64,000 bases of DNA from Puccinia triticina (taxonomy: Eukaryota > Basidiomycota > Pucciniomycetes > Pucciniales > Pucciniaceae), in NCBI RefSeq assembly GCF_026914185.1, contig NC_070571.1, positions 2,790,001 through 2,854,000 on the forward strand. The letters are read 5' to 3'. Below the pieces are notes generated by a model. It was not told the origin of the DNA. It worked only from the letters and a program-made list of their open reading frames with translations, and did not search any database. Both the position numbers and the translations under genes were made by a program. Positions 22,001 to 31,735 of the stretch are shown here, piece after piece; position 1 is the stretch's first letter; every line of letters starts with the position of its first letter.

Positions 22001-22864
22001 CTTTTCAACCAAGGTGCCTATTGAGCCCTCATTGAATCGCCTTTTTGGTGTTGCCCTTCCCCATTTTCGAATGAGTTCCCTCTTCAGCAACTCCCAATCC
22101 CGGTTCTCATGGCCCTCCATGTTCTCAATACATTCACTAATCTTCCGGTCCTTCACCAAGAATGGCAATTGTAAAGCCACATCTTGTCCACCAGCTTTTT
22201 GCATTGAAGCTATCTTTTCCACACGCTGAATGAACAACTCCACTTCAGTCCCATCAAAATGTAAGTTCATCTTCTTAGTATCTAGTAAAACACCCTTTTC
22301 CTCGTCCACTAACTTGATCTCTGCTCGTGATCTGAACTGACTAGAGTTTGGTGATGATCCAGGTGTTTCCCCCACGCTATCCGTAATTCCTTGAATGGTT
22401 GTGTCCATACCCACTGGTCTTGGAGTGAATGGAGTTGAAGTTGCGAATTGGAGTGACGGTCCTTGTTGAACTGGAGTTTCTGGTATAGGTACGTTTTCTG
22501 GTGCCTTCTTCTCTGCTAGCCATGCTGCCATCATTTCCTTTAGCTCCTTCATAGCTGCTCGCTGTTCTTGAATAATTGCAGACTGCTCTTGAATAATAGC
22601 TGACTGATCTTGAAGTGGTGGATCCATGATGGGTAATCGCTGATATCCAATCAGTTGCTCTTCCAAATCTTCTGACTTCTTCCTGGTGACTTGATCACAG
22701 TATTCACTCAGAAATTCTCTCTCTTGCTCGGTCAAATCCCCGTATTCCCACTCCCTGGTGTTGTAATCCAGAATTAGATCCAAATCCCGCCACGTACGCC
22801 AAATCCTATCCCTTCGGTCACTTGCTGATGATATCCTATCCTCGTCTTGATCCTCGCCGTCCAC
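19091..22864 (-). CDS. Gag-protease polyprotein of the LTR retrotransposon
   Basis: The 1257-residue frame has an acidic, Gln-rich start with a duplicated SAIIQEQ coiled-coil-like stretch (about 88-105) and a Gag-like helical region at about 195-390. It has a CX2CX4HX4C zinc knuckle, CFYCKEMDHTVMFC, at 473-486, and a charged Lys/Glu-rich linker (about 600-730). A retropepsin domain has its catalytic DSG at 794-796 (LVDSGAELNIMP), a glycine-rich GIGGHS flap-like segment and VLGRPFLADH. After the protease come SGTDGQAD repeats (about 930-960) and a compact C-terminal module (about 1115-1257; FLRIYPETLPS, EFIWPGHWL, ATFWKAWEHL) that I do not recognise. In ordinary Ty3-like elements RT would follow here. 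Gag packages RNA; the protease would process the polyprotein. The frame is intact. Confidence 0.88.
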   Translation of the reverse strand: MDGEDQDEDRISSASDRRDRIWRTWRDLDLILDYNTREWEYGDLTEQEREFLSEYCDQVTRKKSEDLEEQLIGYQRLPIMDPPLQDQSAIIQEQSAIIQEQRAAMKELKEMMAAWLAEKKAPENVPIPETPVQQGPSLQFATSTPFTPRPVGMDTTIQGITDSVGETPGSSPNSSQFRSRAEIKLVDEEKGVLLDTKKMNLHFDGTEVELFIQRVEKIASMQKAGGQDVALQLPFLVKDRKISECIENMEGHENRDWELLKRELIRKWGRATPKRRFNEGSIGTLVEKYADKGGIQTKEEYRSFIGDLEEILAYLKKMGYEDVNTESGEPLWKAISTEIRRDVARDMAHNKKLRKTKDGKALVPKLEQLKEYVEASLAVLDMDVGTTKGKNVSKDSETNKEVQAKPQPEAGNDKVKALEEEIKKLRTDLNTNLNTNPNSRPFPPHLAAPRQPAPGFRPVGPGGPLFPRPPIQCFYCKEMDHTVMFCSHLNGDITKRAVFKSGPNYYYPNKEPIPSDTGDSIRELVRRYAERVELSREGAEIRANMAAGNTGLEKSHEPTATMISTNQWEMWSPPEMHYGEEDEEIQIGFGLRRSPRNAEKEKETESQPTQSKPEKVEKPKEAIPKPPAPNQEANKKPVAGRKRRSSYPGAWVEGTSEDGSSEGEENQEQERLPEKEAESKEEESAKESTEKNVDRVKVGGGLRKKILKQSFTLTLEELLLIAPKFLQDLNNLPAGEVKMANQQQNSGRCNRNDFEEEFDCRGRPIHPTAPLTYACPLGFVNITIQGRKIKALVDSGAELNIMPETVALQLQLPTREISMNITGIGGHSSPIVGLAESIPFHIDLEDNKAANFFIVRGKVYTVLGRPFLADHKVRLELSKSRGEILSYELWDGERLCIPICAPEVPGWEMGPPRRIADKCSHSIQVGQYQTSGTDGQADSGTDGQADSGTDGQVGSVTDRGTDSLINGGLESRTDNGEDGITNNGADSVTYNGADKGINGGENNQLCTTWSIRKEPKEDLQQTMCPPNTPSDEISYYFGTPVEMVELKNTWDLEPSSTTAPPAVELKGEPEDGWITENLDQVLNWDTSWTDCPTYTSSGQIRNYKVNSALGLDYIDQGFPTQEFLRIYPETLPSMANGYWAELPGHTAGRIGFIMLLNGDGVEGYLKNEFIWPGHWLIQKGNQEDLHWEDDGKYNRVWDALNEKEKGEILAKAASRMVGLWRIFRLYGLVWATQEQQELVRKSYATFWKAWEHLACGC

Positions 22865-23008
22865 TCCTGAAATCCTGTTCCTGCCGTTATCCGTTCCTGA
22901 AATCCTGTCTTGCCGCCGTCCAACTATCTTGATCCCCCGTTAGTTGAAGTTACTGATGATCTGCTTAAATTGGTTGATGACTTGATGATCTTTCCAAAGG
23001 TAATCGGC

Positions 23009-23024
23009 CACTGTTGGGACACCA
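23009..23024 (-). promoter_or_regulatory. Primer-binding site of the retrotransposon
   Basis: On the minus strand, two bases after the 5' LTR end, the sequence reads TGGTGTCCCAACAGTG. The TGG start pairs with the CCA end of a tRNA. I cannot name the tRNA from this alone. Confidence 0.7.
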
Positions 23025-23026
23025 GA

Positions 23027-24583
23027 TGTAGGGACTCTTGTGGGACACTAAATGTTTATTTGGTGAAAATATCCTCTGAGGGGGAAATAAATTGCTAATA
23101 GGTTGAAAGGCTATTACAACTTACGGGTGGTTTGAAAGACCTGCCCCTCTAATGGTACTATGCAAATAACTAAGAGTCTTGTAATCAATATTTATAAAGA
23201 TGTGGCTGATTCCAAGATAGATCTTACTTTTGTATAGTAATCTCTATCAGACCTAGATTCCTCAAATCACTATTCTTGCAGATCTGTTACAACTTCTGAT
23301 GCTGGAGGGATAATGTAATCCAGTGGGATCAATTATGTAAAATACAATTGTTGTTGATGTTGGGTTGTTGATGAGAAGGTTGGTAATGATCTCTTCCTTA
23401 AGCAATCTCTTGATAAGGCACTTTAATCAATACTAGAGCTCCTGGTTGCTACTACACTACTACTACTTGTTATAATTGTTGTTGATGAAGTTGGTAATAA
23501 TCTCTTCCTTAACAATCTCTTGATAAGGCACTTTAATTACTACTAGAGCTCCTGACTACTACTACTACTACTGACTCAAACTTAACACTACCACTACCAC
23601 TACCACTACCACTAAAATACCACTAAACTACCACTGTAACTAAACTAACCACTGTGACCAAACCTCTGTAGGCTGATGGGGAAAAGATCTGATGAAGGGG
23701 GGAAAGAGGCCTCCTTATATATTGAAGGGTGAGGGAATTTAGCTCCAGGGGAACTCCTTGTGAGGGCTATTTTCTGCAGGGGATATCAGTTGCACAGCAA
23801 GATATGCATGTGTTGCACTGCCTGCCAAACAATTAGGTAATGGATTCTGCAGGAGGGGATATCAGTTGCACAGCAATATATGCATGTGTTGCACTGCCTG
23901 CCAAAGAATGATGTAATTGATTCTGCAGGCAGGCTCCTTGAACACCTTATCTGCCTGCATATGCTGCACTGCATGATATCATGTGTTGTTAGGTGACCCA
24001 AACAACCTTCCGTAACCTACCATATGCCTGCATGTCCAGCTGTTGCCTTCTTCCATCCAGAATATTGGGGGTCAAAGCCTCTCCTCCCACCTTGCTCCAT
24101 CCTTCCTTCTTCCTCCTCCCTAATTAATACTTACATCCATATCCCATCCTACTGAATCCTAGACCCTTATAAAGTAATATACCACCCTTATAAAGATAAT
24201 ATACCCTTACAACACTGCCTTACTTGATACACCACACCATCCTCCCTTCCATTCCTGGTTGAGACATGTGCTCCCAATACCTTCCACCTCTTCTATTGAT
24301 AACATCCTTCCACCTCCCTGCCATCCTACCTAGTCATGGTCCTCCATTCCATCCCTGATCACGCCGTCCATCCTACATGATCCTAGTCTGCCGTTCCGTC
24401 CGTGCTAACACTATCCCTCATTCATCTGTCTGTATCTGTAATGAATCCATTCCTCCCATCAACACATACACTGCTTGTATTATATATAACTTCCTCCTCT
24501 TATAATGAATGATAGCTGTATCTATGCTGTCTCAATACCTCTGCAATGTGCTTTTGGCATTGTCACACCAATGGAGCACCACA
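23027..24583 (-). repeat. 5' LTR of the retrotransposon
   Basis: Identical to the 3' LTR except T24422. As the element is on the minus strand, transcription would start in this copy and run leftwards. Confidence 0.9.
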
Positions 24584-25970
24584 CCGGCCATCAGGGGAAT
24601 CTGCATAGTCCTCTCAATGACCAGCACATTCCAGCCGTTGGCACTGCAGCCCAGAGACTCTGCCCCTAAAAGCTTCCTTTCAAGGGGCTGTGTACATGGC
24701 TCAATGAGTTCTGGCAGGTTAAAAATCCCCACAGAAGTGGGAGCCCTTTATTCAGACACTCATATTCTTTTTTGGTATATATTTTTTAACCTTAGTTTTG
24801 TGTCAAACTGAGCATCACAAAAATTTTAAGAAATTGACAGAGGGGGGAGAACAACCCCCTCTGCTGGCCCATAGCAAGAAATATTGAAAATTCATCTTTT
24901 TTTATTTTCAGTGCGCAAAGCGCTTTACACTACTGTGCAGTACTGTGGCTGGGATGTTGAGTAGAATTCTGCAGTGCACAAATAGTTTTTTGCAGCGCAT
25001 GGAGTATATCCATTTATTATACTAACATAATTTATTTCTTCTAGTTACTCATACTTATAAAAATGGGTTTACTTTGCGCACAGAGGAAAACCCGTTGCAC
25101 ATGGGAATTTCTGTTGACTTGACCTCACCTGATGCCAATCCCCCTACTGTGCTTGTCCCAAGCTGCCCCCAAAAAACACACTGCATATGGGGTCCTCTGT
25201 GGCAATAATCACTGGCCGATGACTAGTAGATTGGTCATTGGGAGGAAGCAGCCCTCTTGATGGCTGGTACAGACCGGTGATCAAGAGGAATCCACCCTCT
25301 TGTGAATATCACAAAACATCAGACATCCACACCCACACCTGCACAAGCCCGGAGAGCACCCCCTGACGGCTGGAGGGTACCTGCCAGCGTGTTGCAGGTA
25401 CCCGCAACAGGTCTGCCGCGGCAATACTGCCTCAAAGCTACCCATTCCAGGACAGGGTAATTCACTCCATCCTGTGAGATTTGGGTGCACTTTGGGGCAC
25501 CCTGGCCAAGCTTTTGGCAGGTTTCCTTGGTAGGACACTTGCCCAAATAGACCCACGGTGGCACACCCCCTTCCTCATGCCATGTAGATCCATCTGCGCT
25601 CTTCAGAGGGCTTTCTGCATGCTGTAAAAGTTTGGTACCCCTCACCCCCCCAGTAAGAAGTTATAATCCTTTTCCTGACTTGCATCACTTTTTAAATTGG
25701 GGCTCTGACACTCCCAAAAGACACCCAGCCCAATTTCAACTCCTGGCGGTCAGACCCGGACGTCAAAAGCTGGTGCCCCCGACGCCTGCTACTTTTGGGA
25801 GCCGGGGAGTTAATTTGCGGGGGTTGATTGATCAAGGCGCAAGATGTGGATCTGGAAGGCGACGGTCCCAGCGGCTGCAAGGACAGAGAGTCGGCGGGCT
25901 TACAGGAAAGCACACCGCGCAATGTTCTTTATTTGTATTGTGTAAGATGGACAGTCACTACGAAGCAGAC
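24584..25970. other. Rest of the palindromic-repeat block split by the retrotransposon; otherwise no gene
   Basis: CCGGCCATCAGGGG at 24584 continues the palindrome arm interrupted at 15083. A second pair of units lies at 25205-25300 (CTCTTGATGGCTGG / CCGGTGATCAAGAGG). From 25330 to 25560 a GTACC/GGGTACC-containing, GC-rich segment follows. The remaining sequence up to the methyltransferase gene shows no coding region I can support. Confidence 0.45.
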
Positions 25971-26081
25971 TAAGTTTTTTTAACGGCTTGCTTACAGGGC
26001 CCAAAGAGAGAGAGACACAAGCACCGGGGCACGGCCACGAGCCCGGGGTGTAAGGGCGGTCGGCGCACCCCAAGGCCGGTT

Positions 26082-27925
26082 TTAGGTGACAGTGAGGACC
26101 TTGACGTTCTGGTAATAGGCGAAGATACGGTCGAGGTCGAGGCCGACGCCTGCGGATTTCTTGAGGATTTTGTCGTGCATAGCAGGGCGGGAGAGGAGGT
26201 CGACGAGGAGGCTGTTCTGGGCGTGCACGGCCACCTGGACGTCGGGCCTTCCCGGCGCCTCCTCTGCTGCCCGACCGCGCCCTCCGCGCGCTGCTTGTTC
26301 TCGCGGCTGGTGTTGCTGGCGGAGACGGGTGTAGAGCGTGACGAGCTCGCCGAAGTCGGTCGGGAAGAAGATGTCGAACATGCCCGGCTGGACCAGGAAC
26401 GTCGACGCCGGAACCGTCTTTGGCACGCCCATCCGCACCGCCACGAACGAAGGCGCACACCCGCGCAAGTCAGTAAATCTGGATGCCGAGAAAAGAGGCA
26501 GGGGGAGCGAAGGACTCACGACGCCGTTGTAGCGCGTCTGGACGACCGGCGCGCCCAGTCGGTTCGCCCGGGGATCGTTGAGGGTGTTCGGGAGATGGGA
26601 GAAGTCGGAGAGGATGAGCCGGTGGTTGGGGAAGAGAGCGAAGATGTTTTGGAGCAGGATGAGGTAGTTGGTCGGGATGAACTGGTGGTTGGTGAGGTTG
26701 GATCTGAAGGGCAGATATTTCGCCAAGAGCCGTTCGAGGAGTACTTTCGGGCGACTGTGGTGGAGATGATTGAGTGGGTGCAAGTTGAAGAGCTTGAGGT
26801 ATGCCAGGAGGGAGGGATTGTTCTGCGGGGTGATGGGGATGAAGCGTTCGTGGTAGTCGCCATCATGGTCGGTGATCACGATGGACTGGAGGGCCTGGCC
26901 GGAGACTCTGTCGCGTCTGACCACGTCTCTCGAGAGGTTATCGAGCACCTCCATCCCGAGCACCCAGCAGGGCTCCTCCGGACCCTGCTTGAGCTCTGCA
27001 CAGCCGGCCAGACCCAGGATCGACCGGTTCACCACCCGGGCTCGTCCCTCGTGGCCCGAAAGACGGATCTTCGCGCGCTGTCGCTCCGCTAGACGGGTCG
27101 ACAGCTCGATCGTCGTGTATCGTGTCTGCTCGTACAGCTGCCCATGGTGCTCCTTGATGTAGTCCAGTATCCCGACGCATAAGGTGCCGTTCCCTGCGCC
27201 GATCTCGTATATCTTGAGCTCCTTCGGCGGCTGCCGATTCCTCTTCGATTCTTCGAGATGTTTTTGGACGATGTAGCTGGCCATACTCCAAGCGTACCAT
27301 GGCTAGAGAATGCACGATGCTCAGTACTGTGCATGAAAAGAGAAACGATGGCTACACATACCTTGAACAGTTCGGTTGGCGTGTGCCAAATCTGGCGTTG
27401 ATGAGCGTGGGACGGGTCAGGTGGTCGGTGCTGCTGCTGCTGCTGGGTTGGCTGCTCGTCGGGGCGCTGGCGACGGACACGGAGCTGGTTGTGCTGCAGG
27501 CCAGACGTGGGGTCGAAGTACTCGGCATACAGCTCGTCCTCGAAGCTCTCTGCCCAGTCGGCGAGCTTGGCCTGTCCCGCGGGGCTCGAGGGGGTCTGGA
27601 GCGGGTCGGCGGCGCGATCGAAGATCTCGACCTGGTTGAAGAAGTACCCGTAGTTGGGGTTGTAGAGGCTGTCGTGGATGAAGTCCCTGGCGAGACAGAT
27701 CGACGGTCTCGGGGGATGGTTGAAGCGGGCGAGCTCGGCGGCGTCGTAGAGCTTGATGGCCGGCCCGTCGGAGAACTGGGCGATGACCTGGGTGAGTGTC
27801 GTGGGCTCCTCCTGCGAGAACTCGTCGGCGATGTAGTTGAACCGGTCCGGCTGGCTGGAGTGGGCCCTGATGGCCAGGGGCGGCCTCCTGAGCTGGCGGA
27901 GCGAGGTGGGAAGAAGCCGGGCCAT
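26082..27925 (-). CDS. NDUFAF7: NDUFAF7/MidA-family mitochondrial methyltransferase, three predicted exons
   Basis: Predicted exons are 27925-27362, 27302-26520 and 26417-26082, with introns of 59 nt (GTATGT...TAG) and 102 nt (GTGAGT...AAG, branch-like CTGAC). The second intron is a multiple of three without stops, so an unspliced reading looks open. Splicing joins RYNGV to TVPASTFLVQPG, which fits the family better. The product is 560 residues. The N-terminus MARLLPTSLRQLRRPPLAIR looks like a mitochondrial presequence; an ATG 17 codons upstream (27976) is in frame. TELFKPWYAWSMA and the SAM-binding loop EIGAGNGTL (about 221-229) identify the family, with VLGMEVLDNL and DIFFPTDF later. In animals the enzyme methylates an arginine of a complex I subunit during assembly; the same role is inferred here. 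Human NDUFAF7 is about 440 residues, so this copy carries extra linkers, including a Gln run. Confidence 0.85.
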
Positions 27926-28129
27926 GGCTGGGCACCACCCGCGGCTCGGCGCGAGTCTCCACCGATGAAACTGCATGGGAAGAACACCAACCTCAGAAGA
28001 TATTTAAATAAGTACATACAGGGGTGAAGAGGCTGAGGATCATTCAGCAGGATTACAAAACGATGCCCATGCTCACTATGTACATCCCAACACAAGCAAC
28101 CGATACTCTGGTGCCCATAAACTGCATAA
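27926..28129. promoter_or_regulatory. Shared divergent promoter region
   Basis: About 200 bp separate the start codons of the methyltransferase (minus) and the helical-protein gene (plus). Both genes must draw at least part of their promoters from it. No TATA box stands out. Confidence 0.4.
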
Positions 28130-29443
28130 ATGGACCAGAACCGCCCTCCAAATCATCAACAGCGCCCTCAAGACGCCCAAGGTGAGACATTTCGGGAGTC
28201 GAAAGAAGAGAAACATCCAGTAATGAGCTTTTTTTCCTCTTTCTCTGTTACCATAGATCTCTTACTGAGAGAAACGGCGGGGTGTTTGATCCGACGGCTG
28301 GAGGGACTACGACGACGGGCAGACGCGGGGGGAGGCCGGGACCTGCAAAGCCCTGAAGATGATGAGGACGACGAGGGGCAACTCGACAGGATGGAGAGCG
28401 GGATCGAGCGACTCCAGACGGAGCTCTTGCCGGAGCTAGCGCGGGCCCTCGGCCTTCTCCCCCGCCAGCTGCTTCTGCCCAAGACGACCCTCCACACGAG
28501 ATCCCGGGTCTTTCGGCCAGCCTCGGCCGAGCTCGATGCCGGCTTGCGGACCATCAGGGCGGTCGGCGCCACTGTGGAGCAGATCGTCACCGTCTTCGAC
28601 CGCCCGTCTTCCCGCGCGTCGGCACGGCACTCCCTGGTGGCACAAGCTCCGGACTTGAGAGGATTCCGGAGAGAGGAGATCCGGGCCCAGACGGTGGCGC
28701 TGATCCACCAGCTGGCCGAAGCATTCAAGGCGCTATACTATGCCGCCGGCAGCATCCCCCGCGTGGACTGTGTGGCCCGGCCCGATCAGGGGGCGCAGGA
28801 TGACGAGGCGCGGGACGAGGGCGAGGCGGAGGAGTGGGCGGCGATGAACGAGGGGGCCCGAAATGCGGCGCAAGCATTGAGGGACTCGATGTCCCGCTCG
28901 GACCGGGCCGTGCTTCAGAGCCGATGGCACGGGATGGCACGGATGGCCGACCGGACACTCGCCCGCCTGGCCCATCTGGCCGGCCCGGCGCGCGCCCAGA
29001 CACACATCCTCCCGCTCGTCCGCGCAGCCGTCCCGGTCGTCAAGCTCGCCAGGATCTTCTTCAACAAGCTGGCCAGTCCAACCAGCTCCTTCCTCGCATC
29101 CATCGCCCCCAACCAGCTCTTCGGCTCCCTCCTCCCCTCCACCCTCCAGCTTTCTGACTCCGTCAATCGGCTGGACTTCTCCATCAAATCACTGCCCCCT
29201 GCTCTGCCACGCCACCACCAAGCCTCGCCCCCAGAATGGCTCCGTCTTACCTCCCAAGCCTTCCTTCATCCTCTCCTGCTCTTGCTCCATTTCTTCCAAA
29301 CCCTATCTCTCAGCTCAACCAACCCTTCCCTCATCGCCTCCCTCCATAGCTCCCATTGCTGGTTTCAAACCTGCCATATCCAAGTCAATCTTGCCTTCCA
29401 AAAGCTCCATGAAATCTACCCGACAACATACAATACTTTGTAA
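28130..29443 (+). CDS. Uncharacterised helical protein, paralogue of the 8201-9781 gene
   Basis: The frame is open from 28130, but a 75-nt intron (28182-28256, GTGAGA...CCATAG) is likely. It splits a Gly/Asp codon as in the paralogue, and removing it leaves 412 residues starting MDQNRPPNHQQRPQDAQ and going straight into LLLRETAGCLIRRLEG. The body is Leu/Ala/Arg-rich and helical, with acidic clusters. PVVKLARIFFNKL and LLLLHFFQTLSL match PIMKLSRIFFLKT and VLLLFHFVHT of the 8201-9781 protein at corresponding positions. GC content and Arg use are much higher than in the paralogue, so the two diverged long ago or under different base composition. No signal peptide, catalytic motif or known domain is visible; function unknown. 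Confidence 0.7.
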   Translation: MDQNRPPNHQQRPQDAQGETFRESKEEKHPVMSFFSSFSVTIDLLLRETAGCLIRRLEGLRRRADAGGGRDLQSPEDDEDDEGQLDRMESGIERLQTELLPELARALGLLPRQLLLPKTTLHTRSRVFRPASAELDAGLRTIRAVGATVEQIVTVFDRPSSRASARHSLVAQAPDLRGFRREEIRAQTVALIHQLAEAFKALYYAAGSIPRVDCVARPDQGAQDDEARDEGEAEEWAAMNEGARNAAQALRDSMSRSDRAVLQSRWHGMARMADRTLARLAHLAGPARAQTHILPLVRAAVPVVKLARIFFNKLASPTSSFLASIAPNQLFGSLLPSTLQLSDSVNRLDFSIKSLPPALPRHHQASPPEWLRLTSQAFLHPLLLLLHFFQTLSLSSTNPSLIASLHSSHCWFQTCHIQVNLAFQKLHEIYPTTYNTL

Positions 29444-30445
29444 ACAAGCCGTCATTTTAATGCTCATCAGAAACATTCAATTTCCTCTTCTTCTGCAATA
29501 CGCAGAGAAGAATTAGTAGATGTAACAGCTAGCCTACCTATCAGACATATTTTCTCCCCAACAATTGTGTGTATCTTATTATTTCCTTGATCATTAATCA
29601 GCATTAATCCAAATACAATTCTCCTAGCTCTTGGGCTCCATTGGACTTCTTGTGTCAACAGGGTAGTTCCCCTCCGAGGCTTGTTGCCAAGTGGGCCATG
29701 GCCCAGGGAGGCTTTTCCCCAAGCAGCCAATTCTGGCATGGAGGAGATTCTGCCTGTTTCAGGCTTGTCACAGAACACACTTCGTTGGTACTACCGTAGT
29801 GGCTTTTGGACTCTGTTGTATTCCTCAGGATGCAGAGCCTGCTTATTAGCTGCCACCAATTGTTCAGGGGTATGGGTTTTGTGAGAACAAGCCCGTAGCA
29901 GGCTTGCTAGCGAGACTTCTTTTCCCCTTCGATCCACACAGGCCTCTGGCTATATGAGACAAGGGCTCCCCTATCAAAGGAGGGTAGAGCCCAGAGCTGT
30001 CAGTCGTGGAGACATGAACCTGAATGGGAAGAGTGGAGAACGCGCAGAGTCCTGCCAATCAGCAATGCTGCACTCTTCCCCTCGGACCCGGCCAACTCTC
30101 CAGCTGCCGCAGAATGGACACGATCTCATGGAAAGAAAGCAATCTCGGAAACGTAAACCCAATGGCAAAAAACCTCAAGCACCACGTTCCGTACTGGCCG
30201 TACTGAGACATGGACGCGACCTCATACGCGACCCCTTGAGACGCGACCCCCTGAGATCCCCCCTCACCTATTGTCGAAACTACCGCAAACCTCGGGTTCA
30301 AATGGGCAGAATGATCCCCCACATCCATCGACTATAGTCGAACTGTCAAACAGCGCCTCACCAGCCTCTCCATCAATCGTCAGCCGTCCTTGGTTCGAGC
30401 CGTCGTGTGTCAATCCATCAACCTCGCCCCACCAGCCTCTCAAAC
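29444..30445. other. Intergenic region between the helical-protein gene and the secreted-protein gene
   Basis: No motif-bearing frame. The short frames at 29954-30337 lack recognisable features. GCGACCCC(C/T)TGAGA repeats occur at 30218-30260. The 30340-30445 segment would hold the promoter and leader of the secreted-protein gene. Confidence 0.4.
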
Positions 30446-31018
30446 ATGCATTGCACCGTCCTTCTCGCCCTGCTCCTGGCGGCCATGGTGGCCATCTCAT
30501 CGGCTGTAAGCACGACGTGTGCCCTCGGTCATTGGGTCCAGGGCCGTAAATCCGGGGGTGACCCGCCTACGTGTGGGGCGCCGATTCATTGCTATATGCA
30601 TCCAGCCAAAATCCAAGGCTATTGCAAGGAAAAACCCCCCGCCTGGTTCCTCCGCTGCGACAAATGCAATGTCGACATTGGCCCGCAGCCGGCCCAGGAA
30701 CCATGCACTGCCAATCACTTGAAACCTTGTCGCTGTGGCGACATTCCGGCAACCCCAGCCATTCGGCGCACCCCTGCCCCCGTTGCGCCACGCCGACCTT
30801 TCCCCTCTGGTTCCCGTCCACCACCCCTTCAACGCAACGATGGAACCTTGCCATTACCCCACCCGCCCTCTGGTTCCCGTCCACCACCCCAACGCCCCCA
30901 ACGCAACGATGGAACCTTCCCATTGCCCAGCCCGTCCCCCTCTGCCCCTCCCCAACCCCCTCGGCTCCCCCCTGGAATCTATCGACTACCCCCTCCGCCC
31001 GCTTCTGGTAATAAATAG
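30446..31018 (+). CDS. Predicted secreted Cys-rich, Pro-rich small protein
   Basis: I choose the ATG at 30446 rather than the one at 30407, because it gives a textbook signal peptide (MHCTVLLALLLAAMVAISSA). The mature part of about 170 residues begins with a domain holding about ten cysteines, including CALGHW, CYMHP, CDKCN and CRCGD. It ends in a tail of about 90 residues rich in Pro, Ser and Arg with two imperfect RNDGT repeats. No membrane segment follows the signal, so secretion is expected. Small Cys-rich secreted proteins are typical candidate effectors or wall proteins of plant-associated fungi. That role is inference; I recognise no named family. A GGCTGTAAGC donor-like site at the signal end leaves open an alternative splice form. 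Confidence 0.6.
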   Translation: MHCTVLLALLLAAMVAISSAVSTTCALGHWVQGRKSGGDPPTCGAPIHCYMHPAKIQGYCKEKPPAWFLRCDKCNVDIGPQPAQEPCTANHLKPCRCGDIPATPAIRRTPAPVAPRRPFPSGSRPPPLQRNDGTLPLPHPPSGSRPPPQRPQRNDGTFPLPSPSPSAPPQPPRLPPGIYRLPPPPASGNK

Positions 31019-31735
31019 CTGCTTTGTCCTCTTCCGGCTCCTTCAAAAGTAGAAGACAAATAACATCAAGCTGTTCACATTGTTCATATGTCAGTATGAC
31101 AATGTAAATACACTCATAGCGTTCGCGCACCTACATAGCCTAGTAAACATTAACCAGTCATGTAGTCAGCAAACACCATCTGATTAGTTAACTAATCAAC
31201 AATGGCCAAGTGTGTATATACATCTAGTCAGATATTCATCAGCCCTATACTGCATATAACTTTTTTGAAGTCTGGGGGTTTGGGTAGAATGAATCAGCTA
31301 TGTTGGGTCACTCCAATAGCAGGTAAAGGCTAAATCCAAGGGGCATGTCAGCCTTATGCTATTCCAGACAGTGTAGAGACTGACAAGCCATGGGCCACCA
31401 AGAAGGAAAATGGCCTGCCGTCAGAAGAAGGGTGTGAATTATCTTGTGAATCCCCCGTCTGACCTAAGTGGGCACTCCAACTGGGTGTCACACTCAAGTG
31501 AGCAGAAGCTAGGTGCATCTTCCAAGTTTCCCCCATGGTGGAGTGTTCTCAAATGGACCGGCGAATGTAGACTCCATCTTCCTCTCCCTAGAAAAGACCA
31601 TAACATATTTCAGGATCTACATCACAGAGACAAAGATAAAGTGTTAAAAGAAACCCCTTCAGCAGAAAAAGGACCCTTCCAACCTCTCTAAATCTTGAAG
31701 ATGCCAACTCCAACCTTGAAGATCCCAAATTGGAC
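31019..31735. other. Intergenic, no gene seen
   Basis: AT-rich 3' flank of the secreted-protein gene followed by sequence without recognisable frames or repeats, up to the 8-bp duplication AATTGGAC at 31728. Confidence 0.45.

Larger units (their letters stand above)
15084..24583 (-). mobile_element. Complete 9.5-kb LTR retrotransposon lacking reverse transcriptase
   Basis: Two 1557-bp direct repeats (15084-16640 and 23027-24583) begin TG and end CA and differ, by eye, at a single base (C16479 versus T24422), so the insertion is young. CCGG flanks the whole unit (15080-15083 and 24584-24587). The coding strand is minus. Just inside the 5' LTR, two bases away, is a primer-binding site reading TGGTGTCCCAACAGTGG. 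Just before the 3' LTR is a purine tract TTGGGGGGGGA. The interior codes only a Gag-protease (19091-22864) followed by 2.4 kb without an RT or integrase frame. It is therefore non-autonomous and presumably uses a partner's polymerase. The class is probably Ty3-like by protease type. Confidence 0.9.

Noticed and set aside
26175..27092. Long plus-strand open frame of 305 codons
   Set aside because: It is the antisense of the NDUFAF7-like gene in GC-rich DNA. Its composition (Arg/Glu/Val-rich) is a shadow and it has no motifs.
27299..28095. Overlapping long frames on both strands around 27300-28100
   Set aside because: They are alternative frames of the methyltransferase first exon, with low-complexity Ser/Thr/Pro or Gly/Val/Leu content caused by GC-rich codons.
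28168..29187. Minus-strand and second plus frames across 28168-29187
   Set aside because: Shadows of the helical-protein gene. The sense frame alone shows similarity to the 8201-9781 protein.
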